Source of the DNA: Planctomycetaceae bacterium
GTDB lineage: Bacteria; Planctomycetota; Planctomycetia; Planctomycetales; Planctomycetaceae
DNA: 64,000 bases
Assembly: GCA_024742875.1 (NCBI GenBank)
Contig: JANSXP010000028.1
Location: 1 to 64,000 of the forward strand
Direction of reading: 5' to 3'
In this document: positions 46,794 through 55,946 of the stretch, piece by piece
How positions within the stretch are numbered: position 1 is the first letter of the stretch
How the letters are laid out: the number at the start of each line of letters is the position of its first letter
Made by a program: the position numbers and the translations under genes
The notes under the pieces: generated by a model
What the model was told of the DNA's origin: nothing
Database searches by the model: none
The model's input: only the letters and a program-made list of their open reading frames with translations

Positions 46794-47366
46794 TCAGTCT
46801 TCGACGCGGCTCATTTCGCGGTGCAGCCACGTGCGGGCGAACTGCCAGTCGCGTTTGACGGAAGCCGGGGACAGATCGAGTGACTGGGCCGTCTCTTCGA
46901 TGCTTAGCCCGGCAAAATACCGGAGCATCACAATCTGACCTTTGCGGGGATCGATGGCTTCCAGTTTGTCGAGTGCCGCATCCAGTGCGATCAGGCGTTC
47001 GGGCGGAGGTTCATCAACAAAGAACTGGTCATCGAGCTCACGTCGGACAAGTTTGCCGCCGTGCTTTTCCGCCTTCTTACGGTTGGCTCGATTAATCAGG
47101 ATCTGGCGCATGGATCGAGCGGCGGCGGCAAAAAAGTGTCCTCGGCTGTCCCAGCGCATGTCCTGGTTGCCAATCAGCCGCATATAGGCTTCGTGCACCA
47201 GCGCCGTGGGCTGCAGCGTCTGTCCCGGCTTCTCCCGCGCCATATGGGCGGCCGCCAGACGACGCAGCTCTTCGTACACAAGGGGCAGCAGCTCATCGGA
47301 CACCGCGGCGCCGGATTCAGCAGCCCGGAGTATGCGGGAGACATCGGTTGTGGTCGAATCGCTCAC
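46794..47366 (-). CDS. ECF-family sigma factor (TIGR02999 type)
   Basis: This encodes 190 residues from a GTG at 47366, chosen because the family starts just before TDVSRILRAAESG; the frame is open for 82 further upstream codons that look non-coding. Features include PLVYEELRRLAAAHM, TLQPTALVHEAYMRL, HFFAAAARSMRQILINRA and the region-4 helix-turn-helix GLSIEETAQSLDLSPASVKR. This subgroup is abundant in planctomycetes, normally next to Ser/Thr kinases. Here the nearest kinases are the convergent one at 45192 and the TPR kinase at 47669, which is upstream on the same strand and 303 bp away. Thus a link to either kinase is possible. Confidence 0.9.
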   Translation of the reverse strand: MSDSTTTDVSRILRAAESGAAVSDELLPLVYEELRRLAAAHMAREKPGQTLQPTALVHEAYMRLIGNQDMRWDSRGHFFAAAARSMRQILINRANRKKAEKHGGKLVRRELDDQFFVDEPPPERLIALDAALDKLEAIDPRKGQIVMLRYFAGLSIEETAQSLDLSPASVKRDWQFARTWLHREMSRVED

Positions 47367-47668
47367 GGGTGGCCCGGGCCCTGAAAACGTAGCGGAAGTG
47401 AAAGCGTGCTCGCCCTGGCTGGAGTTTAACACTCGACGGCGGAAAATCGAACGCGCAATCGGCGAACCTGCCGGTGTGGCGGCTTTGAAAGCAGGTTGCC
47501 TCACTGGAGGCTTCATCCCTTTGGGAAAATCGCAGGCGGCCACCAAAGCGGCGGTAAATGTTGAGAATTGGGGAGAACTGCTGGAGTTATGGTGGATTGC
47601 GGGCTGGCTCACGGAACCGGTTTCAGCACGAGTAGCTCACAGCGTCGCCTGCTCCACAGGCGGCCGGC
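47367..47668. other. 302-bp region upstream of the sigma factor gene
   Basis: It separates the TPR kinase stop (47669) from the sigma start (47366) on the minus strand. It contains the hairpin at 47646-47662 and presumably the promoter of the sigma gene. The frame of the sigma factor stays open through part of it, but the translated residues are of low complexity and no family features appear. No gene is supported. Confidence 0.45.
47646..47662 (-). terminator. Hairpin after the TPR kinase gene
   Basis: CGCCTG and CAGGCG form a perfect 6-bp stem around CTCCA, beginning 6 nt after the TAA of the kinase (47669-47671). There is no T-tract. It is a plausible transcript end for the sigma/TPR-kinase operon. 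Confidence 0.35.
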
Positions 47669-50600
47669 TTACCTGGGCGAAGTCTCACCGGGTCGGCTGA
47701 AAGGCGTGGATGCCAGGTCGTCGGCTTTGGCCCTGGCTGCCTGGGCGGCCGTCGTGTCGCCCACGGCCTCGTGAATGTCAGCCAGGTAGTGCAGATTGTC
47801 GATCAGCAATTGCTGTGTTCGCGACTGAGTCGGGAAATCGGCGGCAAACTGCACGAGAATCTGATGGGCCTGCTGCACGCTGGACAGCGCCTCGCTGAGC
47901 TGCCCGGTGCGCTGCTGCACGCCCGCGAGCGACTCCAGGGCGGTCGCGTGTTCTGCGCGGAGGTTGGATTCTCCCGGAAACTGCTCAATCAGTCCGGTCA
48001 GCAAAATGGTCGCCTGCTGGAAGCTTTCGGCCGCCGTGGTGTCGTCGTGCATCGCCTCGTAAATGCGGCCTTTCGTCATCACGGAACCGGGGCGTTCGCA
48101 GAGAATCGGCAGCCAGTCGGGAATCTCGGAAGCCAGCTGCCGACGAATGGCGATGGACTCTTCGATGGCCACGAGAGCCTCTTCGGGATTGCGCTGCACG
48201 AGGAATTCCGCCAGCTTGTCCAGGCTGACGGCCACCCAGCGATGATGTTCCGACACATCTTCGTACTCAGCGAACGTCTGGCGATGCAAAGACAGCGCTT
48301 TGCGCAGAAACGACTCGGCCTGGTCGTCTTCAGACTGCTCTGCCAGCAGCTCTCCCATCAGACGGTAGTCCTGTGCCAGCTTGTGGCGAACCCGTACGAT
48401 GTCGAGTTTGGATTCCAGCAGCCCTTCATTGATCTGAATTGCTATTCGGCAGGTCGCAACGGCTTCCTCCGTGTCCCCCTGATGTCGCAGGGTTCGCGCC
48501 AGCGGATGCAGGGCGACCGCCTTTTCCAGCTGGTAATGGGGATTGTCGGGAAACTGCTCAATAAGTGGGTCCAGGCGGCTGATGCAGTCGCGCAGTGCGG
48601 CCTCACATTTTTCCTGCTGGCGGGTGTTGAAGTGAAACGCTCCCACAGAGCGAATGACGGCGGCCGCATTGAACTGGTAATCGGGAATGTGGGGAAATTC
48701 ATCGGCCAAAGCGCGGGCCAGCGCTTCACCTTCCAGAAAGTACTTTTCGGCCTGCGGCATATCGCCTGCTTCTGCAAACAGAATGGCAACACTCACCGCG
48801 CTGCTGATCGCGGTCGACCGATAGCCGGCCACATAGGGAAAATCGGCCGCCAGCTGACGACGCACTCCCAGTGCTTCCACCGCGTATGCGTGTCCCGCCG
48901 GTCGGTCACCCAGTACGCGGCAGCAGTCGGCGAGCGTGTCCAGACACGCGCTGCGCAAATCCCGACACTCGCGAGACAGCGGTGAGGCGGCCACCAGAGA
49001 AGCCGTCAGGCCATCCAGCTCTTCCAGTCGCTCCCGCGCCTGTTTCGGGCGTCCGGCCGCCATCAGCACGACACTCAGCTGCTGCATGACACTCGCGCGG
49101 TTGCCCGTGACCTGGGGGGACGCCTGTGTGCTGCCATCTGCAAAGGCCTGCAGCGCGAATTCAAACCCCGTGATCGCTGCGGCAAAGTCTCCCCTTTCGT
49201 AGTCATTGATGGCCGCCACGCTGTAGCACTGCCCAATCTGGGTGGCCAGTTGATCGGCGGATGCCGCTTTTCGCTGTCGCAGCTGCAGAAACAGCGCCAG
49301 CGCTGTTTCTGCCAGGCGGCCGGCGCCTTCCAGACGCTCCATCTTTTGACTGCTTAACGCAGCCCCCAGCAGATGGTCGGCGAATTCCCGCGTGTAGACG
49401 TCGTTCTGCGGAAACTCTTCGTGCAGTGCCTGCAGAATCTGTGTGCCATTCTGCCAGGCCTGCATGGCTTCATCCGGACGGCCCAGCAGGTCCTGTGTCT
49501 TTGCCACATCGCCATAGGCCATGCCGGCTTCCAGTCGCACCTCGGGGTCATTGGATTCCTTCAGAAAGCCCTGATTGAATTCCAGCGCTTTTTGCAGCAG
49601 CCGCTGACGCAGTGGGCCCATTTGCGGGACGTCTTCCAGCTGTCGATCGCCCACTTCCGTCAGCATGGTCCGCACGGCTTCCCGAGCCTTGGACAGATTG
49701 GCCTCGGCTCGCGCTCGGGCCACTTCCGTGCGCTGTTGTTCGCTGGAGATCAGCACGGTGCTGACGGCGAGGCCAATGACAGCCGACAGCATTAGTGCAC
49801 TCAGTGAGGCGGCCAGTGTCTGATGTCGGCGGACCCATCGATGCAGCCGCGTGAGCAGAGGATCGGGATAGGCGGCGACGGGTTCGTCTGCCTGCCAGCG
49901 GCGCAGCTCGTCCGCAAAGGCCACGGCTGACTCATAGCGGGAAAACTGACGGACCGACATTGCCCGACGGCAGATGGCAACCAGCGCCGGCGGAGCATCC
50001 GGCCAGATGTCTGTCGGTGACACAGGAGCGCCCTGGCGGGCGGCCTCCAGTGTTTCCGTGGGTGTGTCACCGCGATACGGTGCGCGACCGGTCAGAATTT
50101 CATACAGGATGCCGCCCAAACCAAACACGTCGGTGCGGGTGTTCATATCGCTGCGGCGGCCCATTGCCTGTTCGGGAGACATATAAGCGGGGGTCCCGAT
50201 AATCTGACCAGCGTTGGTCTGATCCGAGACGCCGGAACCGGAAATCGGCAGCTCGTCTTCTCCGGCTTCCCCGTCGGCCCCCACGATGCAGGCCAGTCCC
50301 CAGTCGAGCACGATGACTTCGCCATAGTCCCCCAGCACCACGTTATGACCTTTCAGGTCGCGATGCAGCACGCCTCGCGAGTGCGCGTAGCCGATGGCAT
50401 TCGCCACACCAGTCAATGCGGTAATCAGCTCACGCAGCGGCAGTTCATGCGGTTTGCCGTCCTGTCGCAGCCTGGTGAATTCCCGGGTGGCTTCATGCAG
50501 CGTCTGGCCTTTGACAAATCGCATCGTGTAGAAGGGGCGGTCTTCATCGGCTGCGTCCACTTCATAGACGGGCACGATCCCCGGGTGCTCCAGCTGACCA

Positions 50601-51055
50601 GTCACTTTGGCTTCATTCAGGAAACGCTGCCAGATACCGGTGGCGGAGGGGGTTTCGGGGCGTAATTCCTTCAAAGCGACATTGCGGCCGATGGCGTTGT
50701 CCCGCGCCAGCCAGATTCGCCCCATTCCGCCGGTGGCGTGCAGCTTCGTCAGCTGATAGCGGGCCTGATCGTCATGACCACGTTCGATGGCAGAGACCAG
50801 AACAGTGCCAGCCTGTTCCGCAGACGATTCGTCAGCCACGTTTTGACCGTCCTCATCGGACAGCACCGTCTTGTGGGGCGACACGCGGAAACGGGTTTCC
50901 TGCGGCTGATCACGCTGCAGCATGCCCTGCACGGCTTTGTGCACAGCAGGGTGGTCCCGCTGGAGCTGTTGCAAAGCCTCGTCCCGGGCGGCGACCGACA
51001 GATCACACAGCCGCAGGAACTGTTCCGTGGTTTTTCTGTAGTCTTCCGGGGTCAT
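47669..51055 (-). CDS. Membrane Ser/Thr protein kinase with long TPR region
   Basis: This encodes 1,128 residues from the ATG at 51055, which overlaps the sigma-factor stop as ATGA. After a ~95-residue lead, the kinase domain runs ~98-400: LHATGGMGRIWLARD loop, ALKELRPE, VLHRDLKGHN, DWG in place of DFG (VLDWGLA, usual in this planctomycete subfamily) and GTPAYMSPEQAMG. A membrane helix is at ~420-442 (LSALMLSAVIGLAVSTVL). The remaining ~680 residues are a series of ~34-residue helical pairs with TPR character (AMAYGDVAKTQDLLGRPDEA-type turns, AVALHPLARTLRHQGDTEEA), likely protein-binding and outside the membrane. It is co-translated with the ECF sigma factor upstream and probably controls it. 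Confidence 0.9.
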   Translation of the reverse strand: MTPEDYRKTTEQFLRLCDLSVAARDEALQQLQRDHPAVHKAVQGMLQRDQPQETRFRVSPHKTVLSDEDGQNVADESSAEQAGTVLVSAIERGHDDQARYQLTKLHATGGMGRIWLARDNAIGRNVALKELRPETPSATGIWQRFLNEAKVTGQLEHPGIVPVYEVDAADEDRPFYTMRFVKGQTLHEATREFTRLRQDGKPHELPLRELITALTGVANAIGYAHSRGVLHRDLKGHNVVLGDYGEVIVLDWGLACIVGADGEAGEDELPISGSGVSDQTNAGQIIGTPAYMSPEQAMGRRSDMNTRTDVFGLGGILYEILTGRAPYRGDTPTETLEAARQGAPVSPTDIWPDAPPALVAICRRAMSVRQFSRYESAVAFADELRRWQADEPVAAYPDPLLTRLHRWVRRHQTLAASLSALMLSAVIGLAVSTVLISSEQQRTEVARARAEANLSKAREAVRTMLTEVGDRQLEDVPQMGPLRQRLLQKALEFNQGFLKESNDPEVRLEAGMAYGDVAKTQDLLGRPDEAMQAWQNGTQILQALHEEFPQNDVYTREFADHLLGAALSSQKMERLEGAGRLAETALALFLQLRQRKAASADQLATQIGQCYSVAAINDYERGDFAAAITGFEFALQAFADGSTQASPQVTGNRASVMQQLSVVLMAAGRPKQARERLEELDGLTASLVAASPLSRECRDLRSACLDTLADCCRVLGDRPAGHAYAVEALGVRRQLAADFPYVAGYRSTAISSAVSVAILFAEAGDMPQAEKYFLEGEALARALADEFPHIPDYQFNAAAVIRSVGAFHFNTRQQEKCEAALRDCISRLDPLIEQFPDNPHYQLEKAVALHPLARTLRHQGDTEEAVATCRIAIQINEGLLESKLDIVRVRHKLAQDYRLMGELLAEQSEDDQAESFLRKALSLHRQTFAEYEDVSEHHRWVAVSLDKLAEFLVQRNPEEALVAIEESIAIRRQLASEIPDWLPILCERPGSVMTKGRIYEAMHDDTTAAESFQQATILLTGLIEQFPGESNLRAEHATALESLAGVQQRTGQLSEALSSVQQAHQILVQFAADFPTQSRTQQLLIDNLHYLADIHEAVGDTTAAQAARAKADDLASTPFSRPGETSPR

Positions 51056-51618
51056 TGCTGATCGCCGTCCAGTTGAGCCAGCAGCCACGCACGGGCCGTC
51101 CGCCAGTCGTTCTTGACAGTCCACGCGGAAACGTCGAGCACATGGGCGGTCTCTTCTATGGACATTCCGCCAAAAAAACGCAATTCGATCACACGAGCAT
51201 GTCGGTCGTTCAGTTCCGCCAGTTCGGTCAGCAGGCCATCAAGGGCCACCAGATCAAGCTCGTCCGTCGGATCTTCGGCAATCGGATCGCTGAGCAGTGG
51301 TTGAATGACGGCGCCGCCACCACGTTTCTGAGCGTTCTTTTCTCGCGCATGATCCACCAGAATTCTTCGCATGAGGGTGGACGCCACGGCGCAAAAGTGC
51401 GAGCGATTCTTCCAGTCGACCCGCGTCTGGTTGATAAACTGCAGGTAAACTTCGTTTAACAAAGCGGTAGGATGCAGCGTGTGACCTGCACGTTCGCCTC
51501 GCAGCGCGCTGGAGGCCGCCGCTTTCAGGTCGCTGTGCAGAATCTTCAACAGTTCATCGACGCGTTCCCGGTTCCCCTTGGTCACATCGAGCAGGATCTG
51601 AGTCACATCGGAAGACAT
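51052..51618 (-). CDS. ECF-family sigma factor (TIGR02999 type), coupled to the TPR kinase
   Basis: This encodes 188 residues from the ATG at 51618, the normal start of the family (SSDVTQILLDVTKGN). Features: GHTLHPTALLNEVYLQFI, HFCAVASTLMRRILVDHA, KRGGGAV and the region-4 helix-turn-helix MSIEETAHVLDVSAWTVKND. The gene overlaps the TPR kinase start by 4 bp, so the two are translationally coupled. The sequence is close to the sigma factor at 46794 (HPTAL/QPTAL, SIEETA, VK-x-DW), suggesting that the two are paralogues. No anti-sigma factor is next to it. Upstream lies the terminator hairpin of the sulfatase operon. Confidence 0.92.
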   Translation of the reverse strand: MSSDVTQILLDVTKGNRERVDELLKILHSDLKAAASSALRGERAGHTLHPTALLNEVYLQFINQTRVDWKNRSHFCAVASTLMRRILVDHAREKNAQKRGGGAVIQPLLSDPIAEDPTDELDLVALDGLLTELAELNDRHARVIELRFFGGMSIEETAHVLDVSAWTVKNDWRTARAWLLAQLDGDQQ

Positions 51619-51696
51619 CGGCCGCCATTTCCAGGACGCGTGAGAATGCACCACTGACAGTAGCAGGGTCCATGGAAATAGCAAACCGTCTCACGC

Positions 51697-51729
51697 CAGC
51701 CATGACGCAGGCCGCCTGCGTCATGGCTG
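51697..51729 (-). terminator. Long perfect hairpin containing the sulfatase stop codon
   Basis: CAGCCATGACGCAGG and CCTGCGTCATGGCTG form a perfect 15-bp stem (16 bp if closed to a one-base loop). The last sulfatase codons (Gln-Pro-stop) lie inside the stem. No T-tract follows. It ends the five-gene operon and insulates the sigma-kinase operon behind it. Confidence 0.65.
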
Positions 51730-53319
51730 CGCCGACCGCCTCATCAGTGGCTTTCTTCCCGTGGGCGCGCTGCGGCCGGAGGATTTCAATCGCTCCAGCA
51801 GAGCCTGCAGCTGCTCACGCCTGGCGGCTTCCCTGAAGTACAGGTTTTCTGTCTCGCCAGGATCCGCCTGCAGGTTGTACAACTGGCCCGGGGCGTCCGG
51901 AGCAGAGTTCGGCAGCGCGTATTTTTGCAGAAAGCCTTTGCTGTAGCCGTTGCCGCCGGAGCCTTTGTGATCCAGATACTTCCAGTGTCCCGTACGAATC
52001 TGAAACTCGCCGCGAAAGCTCTGTGTCAGCAGATGAGGTCGCACTGACTTCGATTCGTCCTGGTGTCCGAGCATCACGGGCAGCATATCAAAGCTGTCAG
52101 TGGCCTGATCATCCGGAAGTGTGAAGCCCGTGATCGAAGCGAGCGTGGCAAAGATGTCCGTGGTGTTGGTCAGCTGGGCGGACACCTGCCCGGCGGGAAT
52201 GGTGCCCGGCCAGCGGGCGATGAACGGCACGCGATGGCCTCCCTCCCAGGCGTCCCGCTTCATGCCCCGCCAGCCGCCGGAGGCGTCGTGCTGATGATCT
52301 TCCCGCATCCAGCCGACGTGCAGCGTTTCCGCGCCGTTGTCTGCGTTGAACAGAATGAGCGTGTCATCATCGATACCCAGTTCCGTCACCAGATCCAGCA
52401 CCTGTCCGCAGATGGCATCCAGTTCAAACACGAAATCACCGCGGGGGCCCGCTTTCGTTTTGCCGTTGAACGGTTCGGCTGGCAGGACGGGCGCGTGGGC
52501 AATCTGTGTGGACAGCACGGCAAAGAACGGCCGTTCAGGTGACGTTTTGCGATGCTCGCGAATGAAGGCTTCTGTCTTTTTGTAGAACAGCAGATCGGCG
52601 TTGAGGAAATCGTAGCCTGGTGACTTCCAGCCCTCGTCGTTGTCCCACCGCCATTTACCTCCGGGGTTGGGCAGTGTGTCGCGTTTGTGACGTTCGCTGG
52701 CGGGCACCGGCACCATGCCGTTTTCAATGTACACATACAGCGGGTCGGTGTTGGGGCAGTTGGGCGTCACAAACGATTCATCGAATCCCCGTTTGTTCGG
52801 ACCATCAATCAAGGGCGTGCTTTTTTCGTAGTCGATCAGCAGGCTGTTTTTGAAACCGCCACCCAGGCGTTTGCCGTCTTTGTCAAACCAGGTGAGTCCG
52901 ACGTGCCATTTGCCAAACACACCCGTGCGATAGCCCTGTTGCTGCAGCATCTGACCGAGCGTCAGCGTGCCGGGTTTCAAATAGCTGGGGCCGCCTGGCC
53001 CTTCAAACGCTCCGCCGCCGCGGCCGGTGGAACGATAAATCTGCTGACCGGAAAACAGACCGTACCGCGAGGGCGAACAGATGGTGGAGGGACTGTGGGC
53101 ATCGGTGAACCGGATGCCTTCGGCCGCCATGCGATCCAGCCGGGGAGTCTGGTAGGCACACCTGTCGTTGTAACATGACAGATCTCCGTACCCCAGATCA
53201 TCCGCATAGATGATGATGATATTGGGACGTTCGGCCGTTGCGCTGGCTGGTGTGATGGAGAACAGACAGATGGCCGCCAGCAGTGACGGACAGCAAAGAC
53301 GCAGCGAAGTGCAAACCAT
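51721..53319 (-). CDS. Type I sulfatase (arylsulfatase family), exported
   Basis: This encodes 532 residues from the ATG at 53319 with a signal peptide (LLAAICLFSITPASA). The N-terminus of the mature part has the calcium site ADDLGYGDLSC (Asp40, Asp41). The nucleophile motif is CSPSR at 81-85: Cys81 would be converted to formylglycine by a maturation enzyme encoded elsewhere. GVFGKWHVG, HAPVLPAEPF and FNADNGAET are further sulfatase motifs. It hydrolyses a sulfate ester in the periplasm or outside; the substrate cannot be read. It is the last gene of the operon, 30 bp after the dehydrogenase-like/ThuA gene, and its stop codon is inside the terminator hairpin. Confidence 0.95.
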   Translation of the reverse strand: MVCTSLRLCCPSLLAAICLFSITPASATAERPNIIIIYADDLGYGDLSCYNDRCAYQTPRLDRMAAEGIRFTDAHSPSTICSPSRYGLFSGQQIYRSTGRGGGAFEGPGGPSYLKPGTLTLGQMLQQQGYRTGVFGKWHVGLTWFDKDGKRLGGGFKNSLLIDYEKSTPLIDGPNKRGFDESFVTPNCPNTDPLYVYIENGMVPVPASERHKRDTLPNPGGKWRWDNDEGWKSPGYDFLNADLLFYKKTEAFIREHRKTSPERPFFAVLSTQIAHAPVLPAEPFNGKTKAGPRGDFVFELDAICGQVLDLVTELGIDDDTLILFNADNGAETLHVGWMREDHQHDASGGWRGMKRDAWEGGHRVPFIARWPGTIPAGQVSAQLTNTTDIFATLASITGFTLPDDQATDSFDMLPVMLGHQDESKSVRPHLLTQSFRGEFQIRTGHWKYLDHKGSGGNGYSKGFLQKYALPNSAPDAPGQLYNLQADPGETENLYFREAARREQLQALLERLKSSGRSAPTGRKPLMRRSAQP

Positions 53320-53349
53320 GTTTCGAATTCCCCTCAGAGCAAACGCGAA

Positions 53350-55884
53350 CTAGCGGTAATAAGCGGGAGGATGTGGCTTCACGCCCAGTTTCTCATAATT
53401 GAAGCCCGGCTTGAGCGGCTGATAATCACCGATGATGTCCACGCTGCTGTCTGCAGCGATCGCAGATTCCATCGCTAGCCCCCAGTACACGGCATTGACC
53501 GTCATGCGGCGAACGCCTGCATTGGCAAAGTCTTCACCGGAGCCCATCGTGAAATGAAAAACGCGTGACGGCTTCCCACCGTTGCCTGTCCATGTTTTGG
53601 TCCAGGCCACCGGCAGCGGTTCCTTGCTGGTGTTGGGCTCTGCTGTCGGCTCCAGATTGACCAGTGGCTGTCCCAGAACAAGGGCCGTGCAGTCCTTCGG
53701 GAACGGGAAGCGTTCGTTGTGGCAGCGGTAGACGTCAGACGTGCCCCAGATGTCGGTCACGCCGGTGAGAATCGGATGAGATTTTTGCTCAGCCACAGCG
53801 ATGCCGCGTGTGGATTCTCGATGCCAGCCACCGTGATGCCCCATGAATGTGCCACCCAGCATCTGCCTTAAACCAATAGGCCGTCCGTCGACGGTGTAGC
53901 GTTTGCCACCCATGAAGCCGTGATTGGCCGTTCGCAGGGCGATCAGCGGTTTGCCGGAGTCAAAGTAATCGTGGAAGTGCTGCATCTGGTCATCGGGCAG
54001 GTGCATAAAGCGTGACATCCAGATCACGCAGTCGGCGTCTGCCAGGTACTTCAGACCGGGAATATTGTGCCGTCGCGATTTGTCTTTAAAGGGCGCCGGC
54101 AGGGTGGGATCAACGTCGCCGTTTTCATTGACCGAAAACAGTACAGTGCAGTCGAAGCCGTGATGCTTTGACAGCACGCGGGCCAGCATGGGCAAAGCCT
54201 GTTCGCTGCGGTATTCCTGCTCTGCAGCGATCAGCACGACGTGTTTGTTTTTGCCAGGCCCCGGACTGCCGGCATACGTCAGCCAGCGAGGATCCTGGGG
54301 GACAGGATGATCGGTGGATGCTTCCTCAGTCGCCCGCGCTTTTGCCGCGTTTTCCTCGTCCGCCGATGTCGGTGTGACGGACGCTGTCAGTTTGGTGACG
54401 ACGGGGTTCGCCGCCGGAATCTCATTCAGCGTGTAGTAGGCGCTGGTGTGCAGCAGCGACTCTCCGCCCTCCGATTTCATATCGGGCAGGTGAAAATCGT
54501 GAACGTGTCCCTGCACGAGTCCCTGCACGGTGATGTCCACACTCAACCCATCGCCGGACACAGTCGCCGCGGTTGTCACAGGCGTCGTCTGATCGACTTC
54601 CGGACTGCCGTAACCCTGCCGGTAGATGTGCGTAAACGTCTTGAGCTGATACGTGGCGGCGTCTGCGGCAACAGTCCGATCAACGGGTTTGGTAAACGTC
54701 AGTCGAAAGCCGTCCGGGCGAGCCGTGATTTGTTTGATTTCAAACGGCACTTTGCCCGTCCAGTCCAGCCGCTGAATGGCGTAAGCTTTGGGGCCTCGCA
54801 CCGGCCAGCCGCGATTGGTGCCGCCGGCAATGAGGTTGCCATTGGGTGTGAACTGCACGGCCAGCAGGCCCGTGTCAAATCCCTCACGGAACGGATAGCA
54901 GGCGCCCTGCCAGACCCCGTTGACCTGTTCGGTCGTGGCCCGCATGATCACGCCCAGGCTGAAATCGCCAATAAAGATTTGATTCTCAAACGGGCCAAAC
55001 TTTCCACCCGTTCGATCCACCATAAAGCCGGAGATCGACCGCCCCATCCGTTTGTACGGAAAGACGACGGCATAGGGCACCAGTTCTTTCACGCGCTGGC
55101 GTTCGGTTTCCAGCCGTGACGGTGTGCTGGGCTGCACGGGGGCCGGTCCCATTTCGGGCGCCAGTTCGTACCAGTTGTAGCTGATGGGGTGCCCCATAAA
55201 ACCACCCTCCTGCAGCACCTTCAGGCTGCAGGAGCCGTTCCACGGCCCCTGACTTTCGGCATAGAACATCACTCCGTGTTCGTTGGGGCCAATGCCACAC
55301 GGGCTGCGAATCCCGCTGCAGACGGGGATTGTTTTGCCATCCGGCGTGATCTTCAGGCACCAGCCGCGAAACGGCACTTTGGAGTTATAAGACTCTGACA
55401 GACACAGCGTGATCCAGATGTTGCCTTCTTCGTCCGGCTTGGAGGCGAAGGCGAACTCATGGTAGTTGCGAAACCCCCAGATATCGCTGAGTGTCTCAAA
55501 GCGATCGCCGCGTCCGTCGCCGTCCACATCGGTGATGCGGGTGACTTCGGTCTGCTGATTGATCAGGAAGGATCCCTCCCGATAGGCCATACCGAAGATC
55601 TCATCCAGTCCCTCGGCAAACTTTTGAAACGTGGGTTCCGGATATTTCTGAAAGACACCATCGGCAATCAGAATGTCTCCTCGCCGCGTGGCAATCGCCA
55701 GACGTTTGCCATCCGGCAGCACTTCAAAGCTGCCCGCTTCCACGGCCAGTTTTTCCGGCAGTGGCACATCGACCAGCTGGTAGTACTCGGACTCGGCTTC
55801 CCCGGTGCCCCAGTATTCGCCCAGCGGCTCCTGCTGTGGCAGGCAGGTCAAAGTCAGCGTGATCAGTGGCAGTGTGATGGACAT
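53350..55884 (-). CDS. PQQ/glucose-dehydrogenase-like propeller fused to a ThuA-like domain
   Basis: This encodes 844 residues from the ATG at 55884; an in-frame TTG at 55926 adds 14 hydrophobic residues and cannot be excluded. The N-terminus is hydrophobic with LTLTC, so it is exported or a lipoprotein. Residues ~30-420 resemble planctomycete/verrucomicrobial sugar-dehydrogenase-like propellers (VLPDGKRLAIATRRGDI, DVDGDGRGDRFE, GIRSPCGIGPNEHG). Residues ~425-510 are a strand-rich linker domain. Residues ~540-800 match ThuA (HVVLIAAEQEYRSEQALP, VIWMSRFMHLPDDQM, LRTANHGFMGG, SHPILTGV), a class-I-amidotransferase-like fold. It probably oxidises or binds a sugar-like compound in the periplasm. 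It follows the multihaem gene, which could accept its electrons. Confidence 0.88.
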   Translation of the reverse strand: MSITLPLITLTLTCLPQQEPLGEYWGTGEAESEYYQLVDVPLPEKLAVEAGSFEVLPDGKRLAIATRRGDILIADGVFQKYPEPTFQKFAEGLDEIFGMAYREGSFLINQQTEVTRITDVDGDGRGDRFETLSDIWGFRNYHEFAFASKPDEEGNIWITLCLSESYNSKVPFRGWCLKITPDGKTIPVCSGIRSPCGIGPNEHGVMFYAESQGPWNGSCSLKVLQEGGFMGHPISYNWYELAPEMGPAPVQPSTPSRLETERQRVKELVPYAVVFPYKRMGRSISGFMVDRTGGKFGPFENQIFIGDFSLGVIMRATTEQVNGVWQGACYPFREGFDTGLLAVQFTPNGNLIAGGTNRGWPVRGPKAYAIQRLDWTGKVPFEIKQITARPDGFRLTFTKPVDRTVAADAATYQLKTFTHIYRQGYGSPEVDQTTPVTTAATVSGDGLSVDITVQGLVQGHVHDFHLPDMKSEGGESLLHTSAYYTLNEIPAANPVVTKLTASVTPTSADEENAAKARATEEASTDHPVPQDPRWLTYAGSPGPGKNKHVVLIAAEQEYRSEQALPMLARVLSKHHGFDCTVLFSVNENGDVDPTLPAPFKDKSRRHNIPGLKYLADADCVIWMSRFMHLPDDQMQHFHDYFDSGKPLIALRTANHGFMGGKRYTVDGRPIGLRQMLGGTFMGHHGGWHRESTRGIAVAEQKSHPILTGVTDIWGTSDVYRCHNERFPFPKDCTALVLGQPLVNLEPTAEPNTSKEPLPVAWTKTWTGNGGKPSRVFHFTMGSGEDFANAGVRRMTVNAVYWGLAMESAIAADSSVDIIGDYQPLKPGFNYEKLGVKPHPPAYYR

Positions 55885-55946
55885 GAGGGCAACCAGAACA
55901 GGCACATGGAAGAACAGACAGAACAATTCGGCACAGCGTCACATCA

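Noticed and set aside
47367-47612. N-terminal extension of the sigma factor at 46794
   Set aside because: The 82 extra residues are Ser/Pro/Ala-rich and not part of any sigma domain; the family normally begins at the GTG at 47366.
47771-48985. ~404-codon plus-strand frame opposite the TPR kinase
   Set aside because: It lies entirely inside the TPR coding region of a kinase with intact motifs; its own translation shows no family signal.
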